A stretch of 64,000 nucleotides of DNA from Candidatus Ornithomonoglobus merdipullorum (GTDB lineage Bacteria; Bacillota; Clostridia; UBA1381), in NCBI GenBank assembly GCA_018714695.1, contig DVNB01000087.1, positions 52,496 through 116,495 on the forward strand, in the 5' to 3' direction. Numbering within the stretch: the stretch's first letter is position 1; each line of letters begins with the position of its first letter. A program made the translations under genes and the position numbers. Shown piece after piece: positions 17,971 through 27,161 of the stretch. The notes below the pieces were generated by a model, which searched no databases, was not told the origin of the DNA, and was given only the letters and a program-made list of their open reading frames with translations.

Positions 17971-19026
17971 ATGACTATGTATGCATTTAACGGAAAACGC
18001 ACAAATATATTGATCATAACGGACAGATTGCTGCACACGGCTGAGCTGTTACGTGATTTTCTGAATAATTACGATGATATTGATTGTAATTTGATACATT
18101 CATTGAATGATTTTGCTCCGGACGAAACAGGAATACCCGATATACTGATCTCTGCGGGATATTTAGAAAATATTGATAATTGGGGCATTGTAGAAAGTGT
18201 AAGGCGATCAAATTCGTCGGCTATCTGTATTCTCTGGGGGATGGTGGATTCATGTATAATAGATTTCACTGACAAATATAATTTCAACGAGTGGTTTGAA
18301 CGGACAAGACCTTTTGAGGATCTTTTAGAGCATATTCGAGAATTTGAAGATGATATATATGAATATAACTCGATCGGTATCGACTTGTGTTCAGAGCTGT
18401 TATTTTCGGATGACGATTACCATATAATCGCTTATACAGGCAATATGATAAAAGTAAACTTATTGGGCATCTTTCCTTTGGGGAAAATACGCATGAAAGG
18501 GTTCCCGTACAAGGCTGTATATGTAGAAAAATCTGAAACAAAATATATGTCGTGTTACAGCATTAAAAATAAGACAATTTTTCTAAAGGATCTATGTATA
18601 AAAAATCACTCCGTGAAACTGCCTGCGTTAAACGGCGTCGCGCCGGATTCGGAGAATTACATCAAAGAGGGGCATGTTTATAAAGGGATAAATATGCCGT
18701 TAAAATACACCGGCAGTATAGTGATCGGAAAGGATCATAAAGAAATAAGAAAGAACGAAGATAATTGTATATTGAACCGGATGTTCGGGTGGAAAAAACT
18801 TTTTATGTTGGAGCTTGAAAACGGTAAAATGACAGGTATCAAAGATCTGTCACGGATTTCGAAGCGCATACGCAGATTACAGGTGCTATTTCCTGTGCTG
18901 CCGTATATAACCGGATATTCTCCGCTTCTGAAACGTATGTGGATGGATAACAGGTATTGCAATGAGCCTCCGCAAAAGCTGTATCGGTATTATACCGAGT
19001 ATATCAAGTTTTGCAAAAATATATAG
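17971..19026 (+). CDS. Hypothetical protein with N-terminal receiver-like domain
   Basis: Start set by SD (gaaagga 17961-17967) rather than the ORF-track ATG at 17902, which has no SD; NILIITDRLLHTAELLRDFLNNYDDIDCNLIHSLNDFAPDETGIPDILISAGYL resembles a degenerate response-regulator fold. Confidence 0.6.
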   Translation: MTMYAFNGKRTNILIITDRLLHTAELLRDFLNNYDDIDCNLIHSLNDFAPDETGIPDILISAGYLENIDNWGIVESVRRSNSSAICILWGMVDSCIIDFTDKYNFNEWFERTRPFEDLLEHIREFEDDIYEYNSIGIDLCSELLFSDDDYHIIAYTGNMIKVNLLGIFPLGKIRMKGFPYKAVYVEKSETKYMSCYSIKNKTIFLKDLCIKNHSVKLPALNGVAPDSENYIKEGHVYKGINMPLKYTGSIVIGKDHKEIRKNEDNCILNRMFGWKKLFMLELENGKMTGIKDLSRISKRIRRLQVLFPVLPYITGYSPLLKRMWMDNRYCNEPPQKLYRYYTEYIKFCKNI

Positions 19027-19039
19027 GTTTGGTAAATTC

Positions 19040-19090
19040 AAACAGCGGTACAGATAAAGCCGATCGGCTTTATCTGTACCGCTGTTTTAC
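19040..19090. terminator. Bidirectional terminator: perfect 48-bp palindrome between convergent genes
   Basis: aaacagcggtacagataaagccgatcggctttatctgtaccgctgttt, T-run on both strands. Confidence 0.9.
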
Positions 19091-20506
19091 TTATTGCACC
19101 TCAAGTGTAAATTCAAATTTCGTCACTCCGGATTTGCCGTCCTCAAGGGGAGTACAGCTTACATTTATCGTCTGGTTATGCAGACGGATGATATTGTGCA
19201 CAAGCGAGAGACCCAGTCCTGCACCGGATCTGTCCTTGTTGCGCGACTTGTCGGTCTTGAAGAACCTGTCAAAAAGGTTTTTCATGTCGGTTTCGGATAT
19301 GATGTCACCGGTATCCGAAACCGATACATGTGCCTTTCCGCGCTCTATCCATGTGTGTATCTGTATCTCCGTGCCCTCGTAACAGAATTTTATCGCATTG
19401 TCAAGCAGATTAAGAACAACACGCTGTATCTGGTACTTGTCGCCGAGTGTTATCAGCCTGTCTGGACGGAAATCCACGTTTACCTCAAGACGCTTGTCGT
19501 CTATCCTCGATTCAAGGCTTATCAGGCATTTGCATATAAGATCGTTTATATCGAATGATGTTATATCGAGCTTGAACGTGTCCGATGACATCTTAGACAT
19601 TTCCAGCATATCGTTTACAAGTCTTGTAAGACGTGTCGATTCCTCAAGAACTATCTTAAGATAATCGTCCCGCTTGTCATCGGGGATCGTGCCGTCAAGC
19701 ATGCCCTGAACAAAGCCCGAAATGCTCGTCATAGGCGTTCTGAGCTCGTGGGAGACATCGGAAACGAAGCTTTGCCTCTGCTTTTCCGATTTTTCGATCG
19801 AGCTTGCCATAAAGTTGAAGGTCGATGACAGCTGACCTATCTCGTCGTGGCTCGTCACCTCGACTCGTTCACCGAAATTACCCGCGGCTATCATCTGCGC
19901 CGCCTTATTTATCTTTATTATAGGCGCCGAGATCTTTTTCGCCTGTATATACACAAGGATAAAGGCGAAAAGCATGGCAAACGAGCATGAGAATATGAAC
20001 ATCATAATAAGCTCCATGACCGTGCGCCGCAGCTCATCAACATGTTTGGCGAAAAATACCGCTCCTATAATGTTATCCTTGTATATCATAGGGAAGCCTA
20101 CGCTCAACACCTTTTTTTCGTAAAAGCCGCTGAAATCGCTTCGGTGGACCGTGGTACGGTTAAGATTTACACAGTCCATGAGCTCCTTCGGTACCGCGCG
20201 TATCCCGCATGTGCTGTCAAACACCTCTCCGTCGCGGTTTACTACCGTAATATCGGAAAGCGTGAATTTTGACCATGAGTAGAGTATCTGTGAAAAAGCG
20301 TATGCGGATCTTGCGTCTGTCTGCTCGATCTGCAGCGCGCCCGCCCAATATTCAACGGTGTGCGCGACCGAGACCATCGTCTCTATCTGTTTTCGCGTGT
20401 TGAACCGCGAGAAAAATACAGACATCGCAACCGCGATCGTTGAAAACACGACGAGCAAAATAATGGCGTATGTCCAGAACATAAGCCCGAAAATGCTTTT
20501 ATGCAT
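19091..20506 (-). CDS. Sensor histidine kinase (HAMP-HisKA-HATPase)
   Basis: FVSDVSHELRTPMTSISGFVQGML H-box, DNAIKFC N-box, GAGLGLSLVHNII G-box. Confidence 0.95.
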   Translation of the reverse strand: MHKSIFGLMFWTYAIILLVVFSTIAVAMSVFFSRFNTRKQIETMVSVAHTVEYWAGALQIEQTDARSAYAFSQILYSWSKFTLSDITVVNRDGEVFDSTCGIRAVPKELMDCVNLNRTTVHRSDFSGFYEKKVLSVGFPMIYKDNIIGAVFFAKHVDELRRTVMELIMMFIFSCSFAMLFAFILVYIQAKKISAPIIKINKAAQMIAAGNFGERVEVTSHDEIGQLSSTFNFMASSIEKSEKQRQSFVSDVSHELRTPMTSISGFVQGMLDGTIPDDKRDDYLKIVLEESTRLTRLVNDMLEMSKMSSDTFKLDITSFDINDLICKCLISLESRIDDKRLEVNVDFRPDRLITLGDKYQIQRVVLNLLDNAIKFCYEGTEIQIHTWIERGKAHVSVSDTGDIISETDMKNLFDRFFKTDKSRNKDRSGAGLGLSLVHNIIRLHNQTINVSCTPLEDGKSGVTKFEFTLEVQ

Positions 20507-20508
20507 AA

Positions 20509-21195
20509 TTATCGCACCTCGAATTTATATCCGACTCCCCATACGGTCTTGAGCTGCCAGTTAGCCTCAACGCCCTCGAGCTTTTCGCGCAGACGCTTGA
20601 TGTGAACATCGACCGTTCTTGAGTTGCCGAAGTAGTCAAAGCCCCAGACCTCCTCGAGCAGCTGCTCTCGCGTGAACACTCTGTTCGGGTTTGAAGCGAG
20701 AAAATACAGAAGCTCAAGCTCCTTTGGAGGGATCTCGAGTATCTTACCGTCTATCTTCAGCTCATAATTTGCAAGATTGACCTCAAGCTTATCATATGTT
20801 ATACATTCGCCGTCGCTCATTCTGTTCTTGCTGTCGCTGCGGCGGAGTATTGCTTTGATCCTCGCTATGAGCTCCTTCGGTTCGAACGGTTTAACGATGT
20901 AATCGTCCGCCCCGAGCTCAAGACTCAGCACCTTGTCAAAGGTCTCGCCCTTGGCTGTGAGCATTATTATAGGCACGTCCGAGGTTTTTCTGATCTCGCG
21001 GCATACCTGATTGCCGTCCATTTCAGGCATCATTATATCCAGAATGATTATCGACGGCTTTTCGCGTTTGAAAACATCTAGCGCTTCCCTGCCGTTGTTC
21101 GCTGTGCAAACCTTGTAATCTTCTTTTTCAAGATAGAGCTTTATAAGCTTTACGATGTTTTCGTCATCGTCTACAACCAATACCTTTACAGCCAT
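20509..21195 (-). CDS. OmpR-family response regulator
   Basis: VLVVDDDENIVKLIKLYLEKE...IIILDIMMPEMDG...GADDYIVKPFEPKELIARIKAILRR; winged helix C-terminus. Confidence 0.97.
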   Translation of the reverse strand: MAVKVLVVDDDENIVKLIKLYLEKEDYKVCTANNGREALDVFKREKPSIIILDIMMPEMDGNQVCREIRKTSDVPIIMLTAKGETFDKVLSLELGADDYIVKPFEPKELIARIKAILRRSDSKNRMSDGECITYDKLEVNLANYELKIDGKILEIPPKELELLYFLASNPNRVFTREQLLEEVWGFDYFGNSRTVDVHIKRLREKLEGVEANWQLKTVWGVGYKFEVR

Positions 21196-21428
21196 ATTTC
21201 ATACACTCCCTTTACTTAAAAATCGTTTGTCTGCCCGAGCGGGTCAGACATCATGGTATGATCATATTCATTGTGTATATTATACCATATGGATGAGCAA
21301 TGTTAAAGTGTTTTTCATAAATTTTTTAAGAATTATTTATGAATAAAATTTTTTACATTGAAAAACAGGGCGTTTACAAATCCGAAAAAATGTGATACAA
21401 TTATACGGTAAAATTTTTTTAGATCACT

Positions 21429-21457
21429 GCAACCTTTTACGGGTCTGATCCGTATTA
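21429..21457 (+). promoter_or_regulatory. Candidate ECF-sigma autoregulatory promoter
   Basis: GCAACC (21429-21434), 16-bp spacer, CGTATTA (21451-21457) upstream of the ECF sigma gene. Confidence 0.5.
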
Positions 21458-21522
21458 ATAGTGAAGGCGGTGACAAAACTCTTTCGGAAGGGATTCCGAT
21501 GTACGTACGGGAGGAAGGCACG

Positions 21523-22011
21523 ATGTATCGGTATACATATGACGATATAGCCGACAAGTATATAGACACCGTCTATAGGCTTGCTTTGTCACGCACAAAA
21601 TCACCCGAGAATGCGGAGGACATAACGCAGGAGGTCTTCTTGAAGCTTATGCAGACCAATAAGAAGTTCGACAGTGAGGAGCACGTAAAGGCATGGCTCC
21701 TGAGGGTCACGATAAATTGTACAAAGGATCTGTTTTTATCGTCGTGGTTCCGGAAAACGGAAGCGCTTGACGACAACCTGAGCTTTGAGCATGAGGAAAA
21801 GAGCGATCTCTACTACGCGCTGATGAGGCTTCCGCAGAAGTACAGGACAGTCATACATCTACACTATTACGAAGGCTATTCCGTAAAGGAGATCGCGGAT
21901 ATGACTAAGACGGCGGAGGGAACAGTGAAATCACAGCTGCACCGCGGGCGCGATATGCTTAAAAGTCTTATGAGAGAGGAGGTGAGCGGCATTGGACGAG
22001 AGAGAATTTGA
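21523..22011 (+). CDS. ECF-type RNA polymerase sigma factor
   Basis: KYIDTVYRLALSRTKSPENAEDITQEVFLKLMQ...LPQKYRTVIHLHYYEGYSVKEIADMTKTAEGTVKSQLHRGRDML. Confidence 0.95.
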   Translation: MYRYTYDDIADKYIDTVYRLALSRTKSPENAEDITQEVFLKLMQTNKKFDSEEHVKAWLLRVTINCTKDLFLSSWFRKTEALDDNLSFEHEEKSDLYYALMRLPQKYRTVIHLHYYEGYSVKEIADMTKTAEGTVKSQLHRGRDMLKSLMREEVSGIGRERI

Positions 22012-23284
22012 TGACAGAGAGTTCGGTGAAGAATACAAAAGGATGTTTGACGGCATCCGCGCAAGTGACGAGCTCAGGCGCAGGATAGCGGAGCTGCCGA
22101 ACAAGGCTCGCAGGCGCAGGACTCATGATCTGAGGCCGTATATAGCTGCGGCGGGGGCGGCTGCGGCGGGACTCACGATATTTGCGGCAGTGCATAATTA
22201 TGATCCCGGCGCCGGTGATGACGGCGTTATATCCGAGACCGTTGCAACATCTACGGAGAGACCCGGCAGAGGGGACAGAAGTGCCGCTCTGCCTCCGATA
22301 AGCACACCGGAGATCTCGGGAGAAGCACAGGCAACGGCAGCTCCCGCGGCATCTGCCGCAGAGACACAGGCGGCATCTGCCGCAGAGACACAGGCGGCAG
22401 CTCCGCAGCAGCAAAGCAGCGGAGGCTCGGATACTTCAAAGACCACCGAGGATTATATGAGGGAGGCGCTTGAGAAATACGGCGGCTCTTCGGCGGAAAG
22501 CGGCGCGGTGAAGCCCGGAACGGAGCAGGGGGATGATATCCGGGGCGGTAACGATGCCGGCTCGAATACAGTTCCGGACGAGAGCTCAGGCGGCAGTGTC
22601 TATTTTGAGGCAGAGAGCGGCGCTTCCGAAACGGAGCCGGCGCAGGAGGATGCAGCGGTATCTTCCGCGGCGGCGGTACCGTTTGGAGCTTCTTCTGCAG
22701 CTGATATGCAGAATGGAGGCTCTGCCAAGGTAAATGATGAGGAGACGGCCGATGCACCGGCGCTCAGATCGGTAAGCGGAAATGGAGTTGTGCTCAATAT
22801 GAATCCGCCGTCAGTGTACGCGGCGTATGAGGCGCAGTATTACGGCGTTGACGCGGGCGTTGCCGTGAATGCTGAATATGGTTATGAAACGTGGGATAAC
22901 GAACGGTATTTTGAATATATAGGCTCGGACTTGATCGAAAAGACGGTGCTTCCGGAGGACTTTGCATATACGGGGGACACCGAGGCGGGATTTATGGTGG
23001 ATGAAAACGGAGTACCGATGCACGACAGCAGAATATTTGTCTTTGAGGGCGGCAGCGGAAGATTTGTAAGCATAATGACGTCAAGGGACACGGTGTATGC
23101 CGACACATATCTTACGGATGATGCGCTTGCAAAGAGTGACATATGCGGCACCGACGCGGTAGTTTTCGATATGAGCGGAGCGTATAAGTGTTATATGGTA
23201 TATGGCGGAGTCTCGTATATAATAGATGCGGAAGGGACTGACGAGGAGGAGCTTGCGGCTTTGCTGGCGTCTCTGGCTTCATAA
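21992..23284 (+). CDS. Membrane-anchored anti-sigma-like protein with low-complexity extracytoplasmic linker
   Basis: Overlaps the sigma gene by 20 bp; cytoplasmic N-terminus FKRMF-like (EEYKRMFDGIRASDELRRRI), one TM (YIAAAGAAAAGLTIFAAV), Ala/Glu/Ser/Thr-rich linker. Confidence 0.7.
   Translation: MDEREFDDREFGEEYKRMFDGIRASDELRRRIAELPNKARRRRTHDLRPYIAAAGAAAAGLTIFAAVHNYDPGAGDDGVISETVATSTERPGRGDRSAALPPISTPEISGEAQATAAPAASAAETQAASAAETQAAAPQQQSSGGSDTSKTTEDYMREALEKYGGSSAESGAVKPGTEQGDDIRGGNDAGSNTVPDESSGGSVYFEAESGASETEPAQEDAAVSSAAAVPFGASSAADMQNGGSAKVNDEETADAPALRSVSGNGVVLNMNPPSVYAAYEAQYYGVDAGVAVNAEYGYETWDNERYFEYIGSDLIEKTVLPEDFAYTGDTEAGFMVDENGVPMHDSRIFVFEGGSGRFVSIMTSRDTVYADTYLTDDALAKSDICGTDAVVFDMSGAYKCYMVYGGVSYIIDAEGTDEEELAALLASLAS
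22346..22393 (+). repeat. Perfect 24-bp tandem duplication inside the anti-sigma-like gene
   Basis: (gcggcatctgccgcagagacacag)x2 encoding AASAAETQ repeats. Confidence 0.95.
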
Positions 23285-23353
23285 GGTGATACTGTTGGAT
23301 AGGTAACAAAGGACAATGGCCGCGGCGGCTGCCGCGGAGACAGGGAGATCGAC

Positions 23354-25636
23354 ATGAAAAAGAGAATATCATTTATAAAGGCGATAGCCGCAGCCGTGGC
23401 TGCCGCAACGGCGATGACATCGTGCGCGGTATTCGCTGAGGCGCCGGCGGCGGAAGACAGCAAGGTATATGAGAACGAGATCGATTTTGCGGCGGATAAC
23501 GGGATAATGACGGGGGATGACACCGGTGATCTGAGGCTCGAAAGCGAGATCACGCGCGCGGAGTTCGTAAAAATGCTGCTTGAGGCGGCTAAGGGGGACG
23601 CGCTTGACGCGGCTGCCGGGGAAGCGGGGAGTTTCAGCGACACGGATGGTCATTGGGCTTCGGAATATATAGAAAAGGCGACCGCATGCGGATTCATAAA
23701 CGGATTTGAGGACGGGACCTTTCGTCCCGATGAAAAGGTAACGTTTGCTCAGGCGGTGAAGATGATCCTTGCGGCGTGCGGTATAGACACGTACGCGGCA
23801 GATTATCCGTTCGGATACATAGGCTCGGCGATGGACTGCGGCATACTGGATGGAGTGAGCGCGGAGCCGGAGCGAAATATAACAAGACACGATGCGGTAA
23901 GGCTGATGTACAACGCATATAATGCTGTCCGGGACGGGGAGCTGCTGCTGCCGTACACCGATGAAAGGTATACGAATACCGAAAACGGCTACACCATCGA
24001 CACCGGATATGGATTGTTCGAGGTGAGCGAGAGCTATGTCACCGAGGACGACGCGGCAGCCGATGGATCGTCCGGGGGCACCGGCAGCATAGCACCGCCG
24101 ATGGGCAGCGGGAGCACGGCTGGCGGCGGCAGCGCGTCAGGAAACGTTTCGAGCGGCTCTGTATCCGGAGGAGCCGGGGGAGGAGTATCCGGAAGCATAA
24201 TAGGACCGGATGCGTCAAGCTCAGGGACGTACATATACGGCAATCCGTATCTCTCTGCGGAGGAATATGAGAGCTACGAGCCGAACGGCTTCAAGAGGAC
24301 AACGCTTTCACCGCTGTCAACCTTCTCGATCGATACAGACACAGCGTCGTATTCCAATATGAGAAGATTCATATTAAACGGTTCTATGCCGGCGGCAAAT
24401 TCCATAAGGACCGAGGAGCTGATAAACTATTTCAGCTACGATGCGCCGATTCCAGCCGAGGGAGAGCAGTTCGCGGCAGAGGCGGAGATAACGGATTGCC
24501 CGTGGAGCGATAACAAGCTTGCCAGGATAACGGTCACCGGCGGCACGGCTGAGAGCGATAAGCCATCGAACCTAGTGTTCCTGATAGATGTTTCCGGATC
24601 TATGGCGAGCTATAACAAGCTGCCGATGCTCAAAAAGGCGATGCTGATCCTTCTTGACGAGCTCGGAGACGAGGATACCGTTTCGATAATCACTTATTCG
24701 GGAAGTGCCGGGGTGGTGCTTGAACCCACGCCGTGCAGTGAGCGCGAGGTGATAGCTGACGCGATAGGATCGCTCACACCGGGCGGCGGAACCTACGGCG
24801 CGGCGGGGCTGCAGCTTGCATATGAGACGATAGAGGAGCACAAGATCGACGGGAACAACAGGATAATCCTCTGCTCCGACGGAGATTTCAACATAGGACC
24901 GTCCTCAACGGACGAGCTGAAAACACTTATAGAAACTAAGCGTCAGGCAGGTATATATCTTACCACCGTTGGCTTCGGTATGGGAAATTATAAGGATAAC
25001 CGAATGGAGCTTATGGCTGATTACGGAAACGGTAGCTATTATTACATAGACAATATGCGTGAGGCAAAGCGCGTGTTCGCCGACGAGATAGACAAGACGC
25101 TCTATACGGTCGCGGAGGACGTAAAGCTGCAGGTGGAGTTCAATCCGATGGTAGTGAGCGAGTACAGGCTCGTCGGTTACGAGAACCGGCAGCTTGCGGC
25201 GGAGGATTTCGCTGACGATACGGTAGACGCCGGAGAGCTCGGCTCGGGCGCTGTTGTCACAGCTGTATACGAGCTTGTAATGAGCGGAGGAGCGCCTGCG
25301 GAGGGCGGAAGCTCAGAATACCGTTATCAGACGGCTCAGTACAATAACAGCAGTGAGGCGTTCGATATAAAGATACGCTACAAGGAGCCGGGCGGCAGTG
25401 AGAGTATTTTAAAGGAATTCCCGATACTCAACGAGGAAACGGCACCGGATGCGGACACAAATCTTGCTATGGCTGCGGCTATGCTCGGTCTCAAGCTCAA
25501 TGGTGTGATAGATGTAGGATACGATACGATCGCCGAAATGGCGGAAGCGTCTATGGATACCAACGATGCCGCGAAAGCGGCGGAGCGCTGTGAGTTCGTG
25601 CAGCTTATTGATATAATGAAATATATAGACAGGTAA
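23354..25636 (+). CDS. SLH-domain and von Willebrand factor A (YfbK-like) secreted protein
   Basis: SLH-like repeats (SEITRAEFVKMLLEAA, FSDTDGHWASEYIEKATACGFINGFEDGTFRPDEKVTFAQAVKMI); VWA MIDAS NLVFLIDVSGSMASYNKLPMLK; YfbK-like N-terminal TFSIDTDTASYSNMRRF. Confidence 0.92.
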   Translation: MKKRISFIKAIAAAVAAATAMTSCAVFAEAPAAEDSKVYENEIDFAADNGIMTGDDTGDLRLESEITRAEFVKMLLEAAKGDALDAAAGEAGSFSDTDGHWASEYIEKATACGFINGFEDGTFRPDEKVTFAQAVKMILAACGIDTYAADYPFGYIGSAMDCGILDGVSAEPERNITRHDAVRLMYNAYNAVRDGELLLPYTDERYTNTENGYTIDTGYGLFEVSESYVTEDDAAADGSSGGTGSIAPPMGSGSTAGGGSASGNVSSGSVSGGAGGGVSGSIIGPDASSSGTYIYGNPYLSAEEYESYEPNGFKRTTLSPLSTFSIDTDTASYSNMRRFILNGSMPAANSIRTEELINYFSYDAPIPAEGEQFAAEAEITDCPWSDNKLARITVTGGTAESDKPSNLVFLIDVSGSMASYNKLPMLKKAMLILLDELGDEDTVSIITYSGSAGVVLEPTPCSEREVIADAIGSLTPGGGTYGAAGLQLAYETIEEHKIDGNNRIILCSDGDFNIGPSSTDELKTLIETKRQAGIYLTTVGFGMGNYKDNRMELMADYGNGSYYYIDNMREAKRVFADEIDKTLYTVAEDVKLQVEFNPMVVSEYRLVGYENRQLAAEDFADDTVDAGELGSGAVVTAVYELVMSGGAPAEGGSSEYRYQTAQYNNSSEAFDIKIRYKEPGGSESILKEFPILNEETAPDADTNLAMAAAMLGLKLNGVIDVGYDTIAEMAEASMDTNDAAKAAERCEFVQLIDIMKYIDR

Positions 25637-25642
25637 AGGAAA

Positions 25643-25697
25643 AAGACGGAGAGCAACGAGGGATCATCAGATCCCGCCGCGGCTCTCCGTCTTTTTG
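25643..25697 (+). terminator. Intrinsic terminator
   Basis: aagacggagagc...gctctccgtcttttt. Confidence 0.85.
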
Positions 25698-25928
25698 TAT
25701 CAGCGAAGGCGTTTTGCGCATTTTTCGCTCTGAATATGAGAAGACCATGCCGGGCCGCAATTTTACCCGATTTTGCTGTCTACATTTTATACAAATTTGG
25801 TTAGGTTTATGATGCGTTGTGCTTGACGTGATGTTGTCAAAGTGATATAATATCAGTGATATGATCTGCGCATAATAAAAGTGAGGCTTTGCGCGGGCAG
25901 AGAAAACAGCATGAAAGGATAATGACTT

Positions 25929-27092
25929 ATGAAAAACACATTTGTCACGGACAGCGTTAAATATATCGGTGTCGATGATGCGGATATAGATCTTTTTGAG
26001 AGCCAGTACAAGGTCCCGAACGGGGTCTCGTATAATTCGTATGTGATAATGGATGAAAAGATAGCCGTTATGGATACCGCGGACAAGAGAAGGGGCAGGG
26101 AATGGGCTGAAAAGCTCGAGGCAGCGCTTGAGGGTCGTACACCGGATTATCTTGTTGTATCGCACATGGAGCCTGATCATGCGGCGAATATTGCAAATGT
26201 TGCGGCAAAATATCCGTCGATGAAGATAGTCGGCAATGTAAAGACCTTTACTATGATCGGTCAGTTTTTTGACATAGATATAGAGGACAGAAAGGTAGTT
26301 GTAAAGGAGGGCGACACACTTGAGCTCGGCTCGCATACGCTCAAGTTCGTTATGGCGCCTATGGTGCATTGGCCTGAGGTCATGATGAGCTATGAGACAT
26401 CGGAAAAGATCCTTTTTGCGGCGGACGGCTTCGGCAAGTTCGGAACTATCGCGTGTGACGAGGACTGGGACGACGAGGCGAGAAGATATTATTTTAATAT
26501 CGTCGGCAAGTACGGCGTTCAGGTGCAGAATGTGCTCAAAAAGCTTGACGGCGTTCCTGTGAGCGTGATATGTCCGCTCCACGGTCCGGTACTTAATGAG
26601 AATTTGAGCCATTATCTCGGACTTTATGATACTTGGTCAAGCTACAAGCCGGAGACAGAGGGTGTGTTTATAGCCTATGCATCTATTCATGGAAATACAA
26701 AGATCGCGGCAGAGAAGCTTGCGGAGATTTTCAAGGCGAAGGGTGTAGAGGCTCTTGAGATCGCGGATGTTTCACGCACAGATATATCGGAGTGTGTTTC
26801 GAAGGCATTCCGTTACAGCAGGATAGTGCTCGCGGCGGCATCGTACGATGCGGGAGTTTTCGCACCGATGCATGACTTTTTGAGCCACCTTATAAGTAAG
26901 GGTTATAAGAACAGAAAGGTCGCGCTTGTAGAGAACGGTTCGTGGGGGCCGACGGCGGCAAAGACCATGAGGGCTATGCTTGAACAGATGAAGGATATAG
27001 CCATATGTGAGAATACGGTGACCATACGCTCGGCAATGAAGGCGGCGGATGAGGAGAAGCTTGAAGCGCTTGCGGACGAGCTTCTGAAATGA
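25929..27092 (+). CDS. FprA family A-type flavoprotein (flavodiiron protein)
   Basis: VVSHMEPDHAANI metal-binding motif plus C-terminal flavodoxin GVFIAYASIHGNTKIAAEKLAEIF. Confidence 0.95.
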   Translation: MKNTFVTDSVKYIGVDDADIDLFESQYKVPNGVSYNSYVIMDEKIAVMDTADKRRGREWAEKLEAALEGRTPDYLVVSHMEPDHAANIANVAAKYPSMKIVGNVKTFTMIGQFFDIDIEDRKVVVKEGDTLELGSHTLKFVMAPMVHWPEVMMSYETSEKILFAADGFGKFGTIACDEDWDDEARRYYFNIVGKYGVQVQNVLKKLDGVPVSVICPLHGPVLNENLSHYLGLYDTWSSYKPETEGVFIAYASIHGNTKIAAEKLAEIFKAKGVEALEIADVSRTDISECVSKAFRYSRIVLAAASYDAGVFAPMHDFLSHLISKGYKNRKVALVENGSWGPTAAKTMRAMLEQMKDIAICENTVTIRSAMKAADEEKLEALADELLK

Positions 27093-27104
27093 CGTAAATA
27101 ATCT

Positions 27105-27149
27105 GCGGAGCCGTTCGTTTATCGGAAATGACGGCTCCGCTTTTTTGAT
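27105..27149 (+). terminator. Intrinsic terminator
   Basis: cggagccgtt...aatgacggctccgcttttttg. Confidence 0.75.
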
Positions 27150-27161
27150 GAGGGGATTTTT

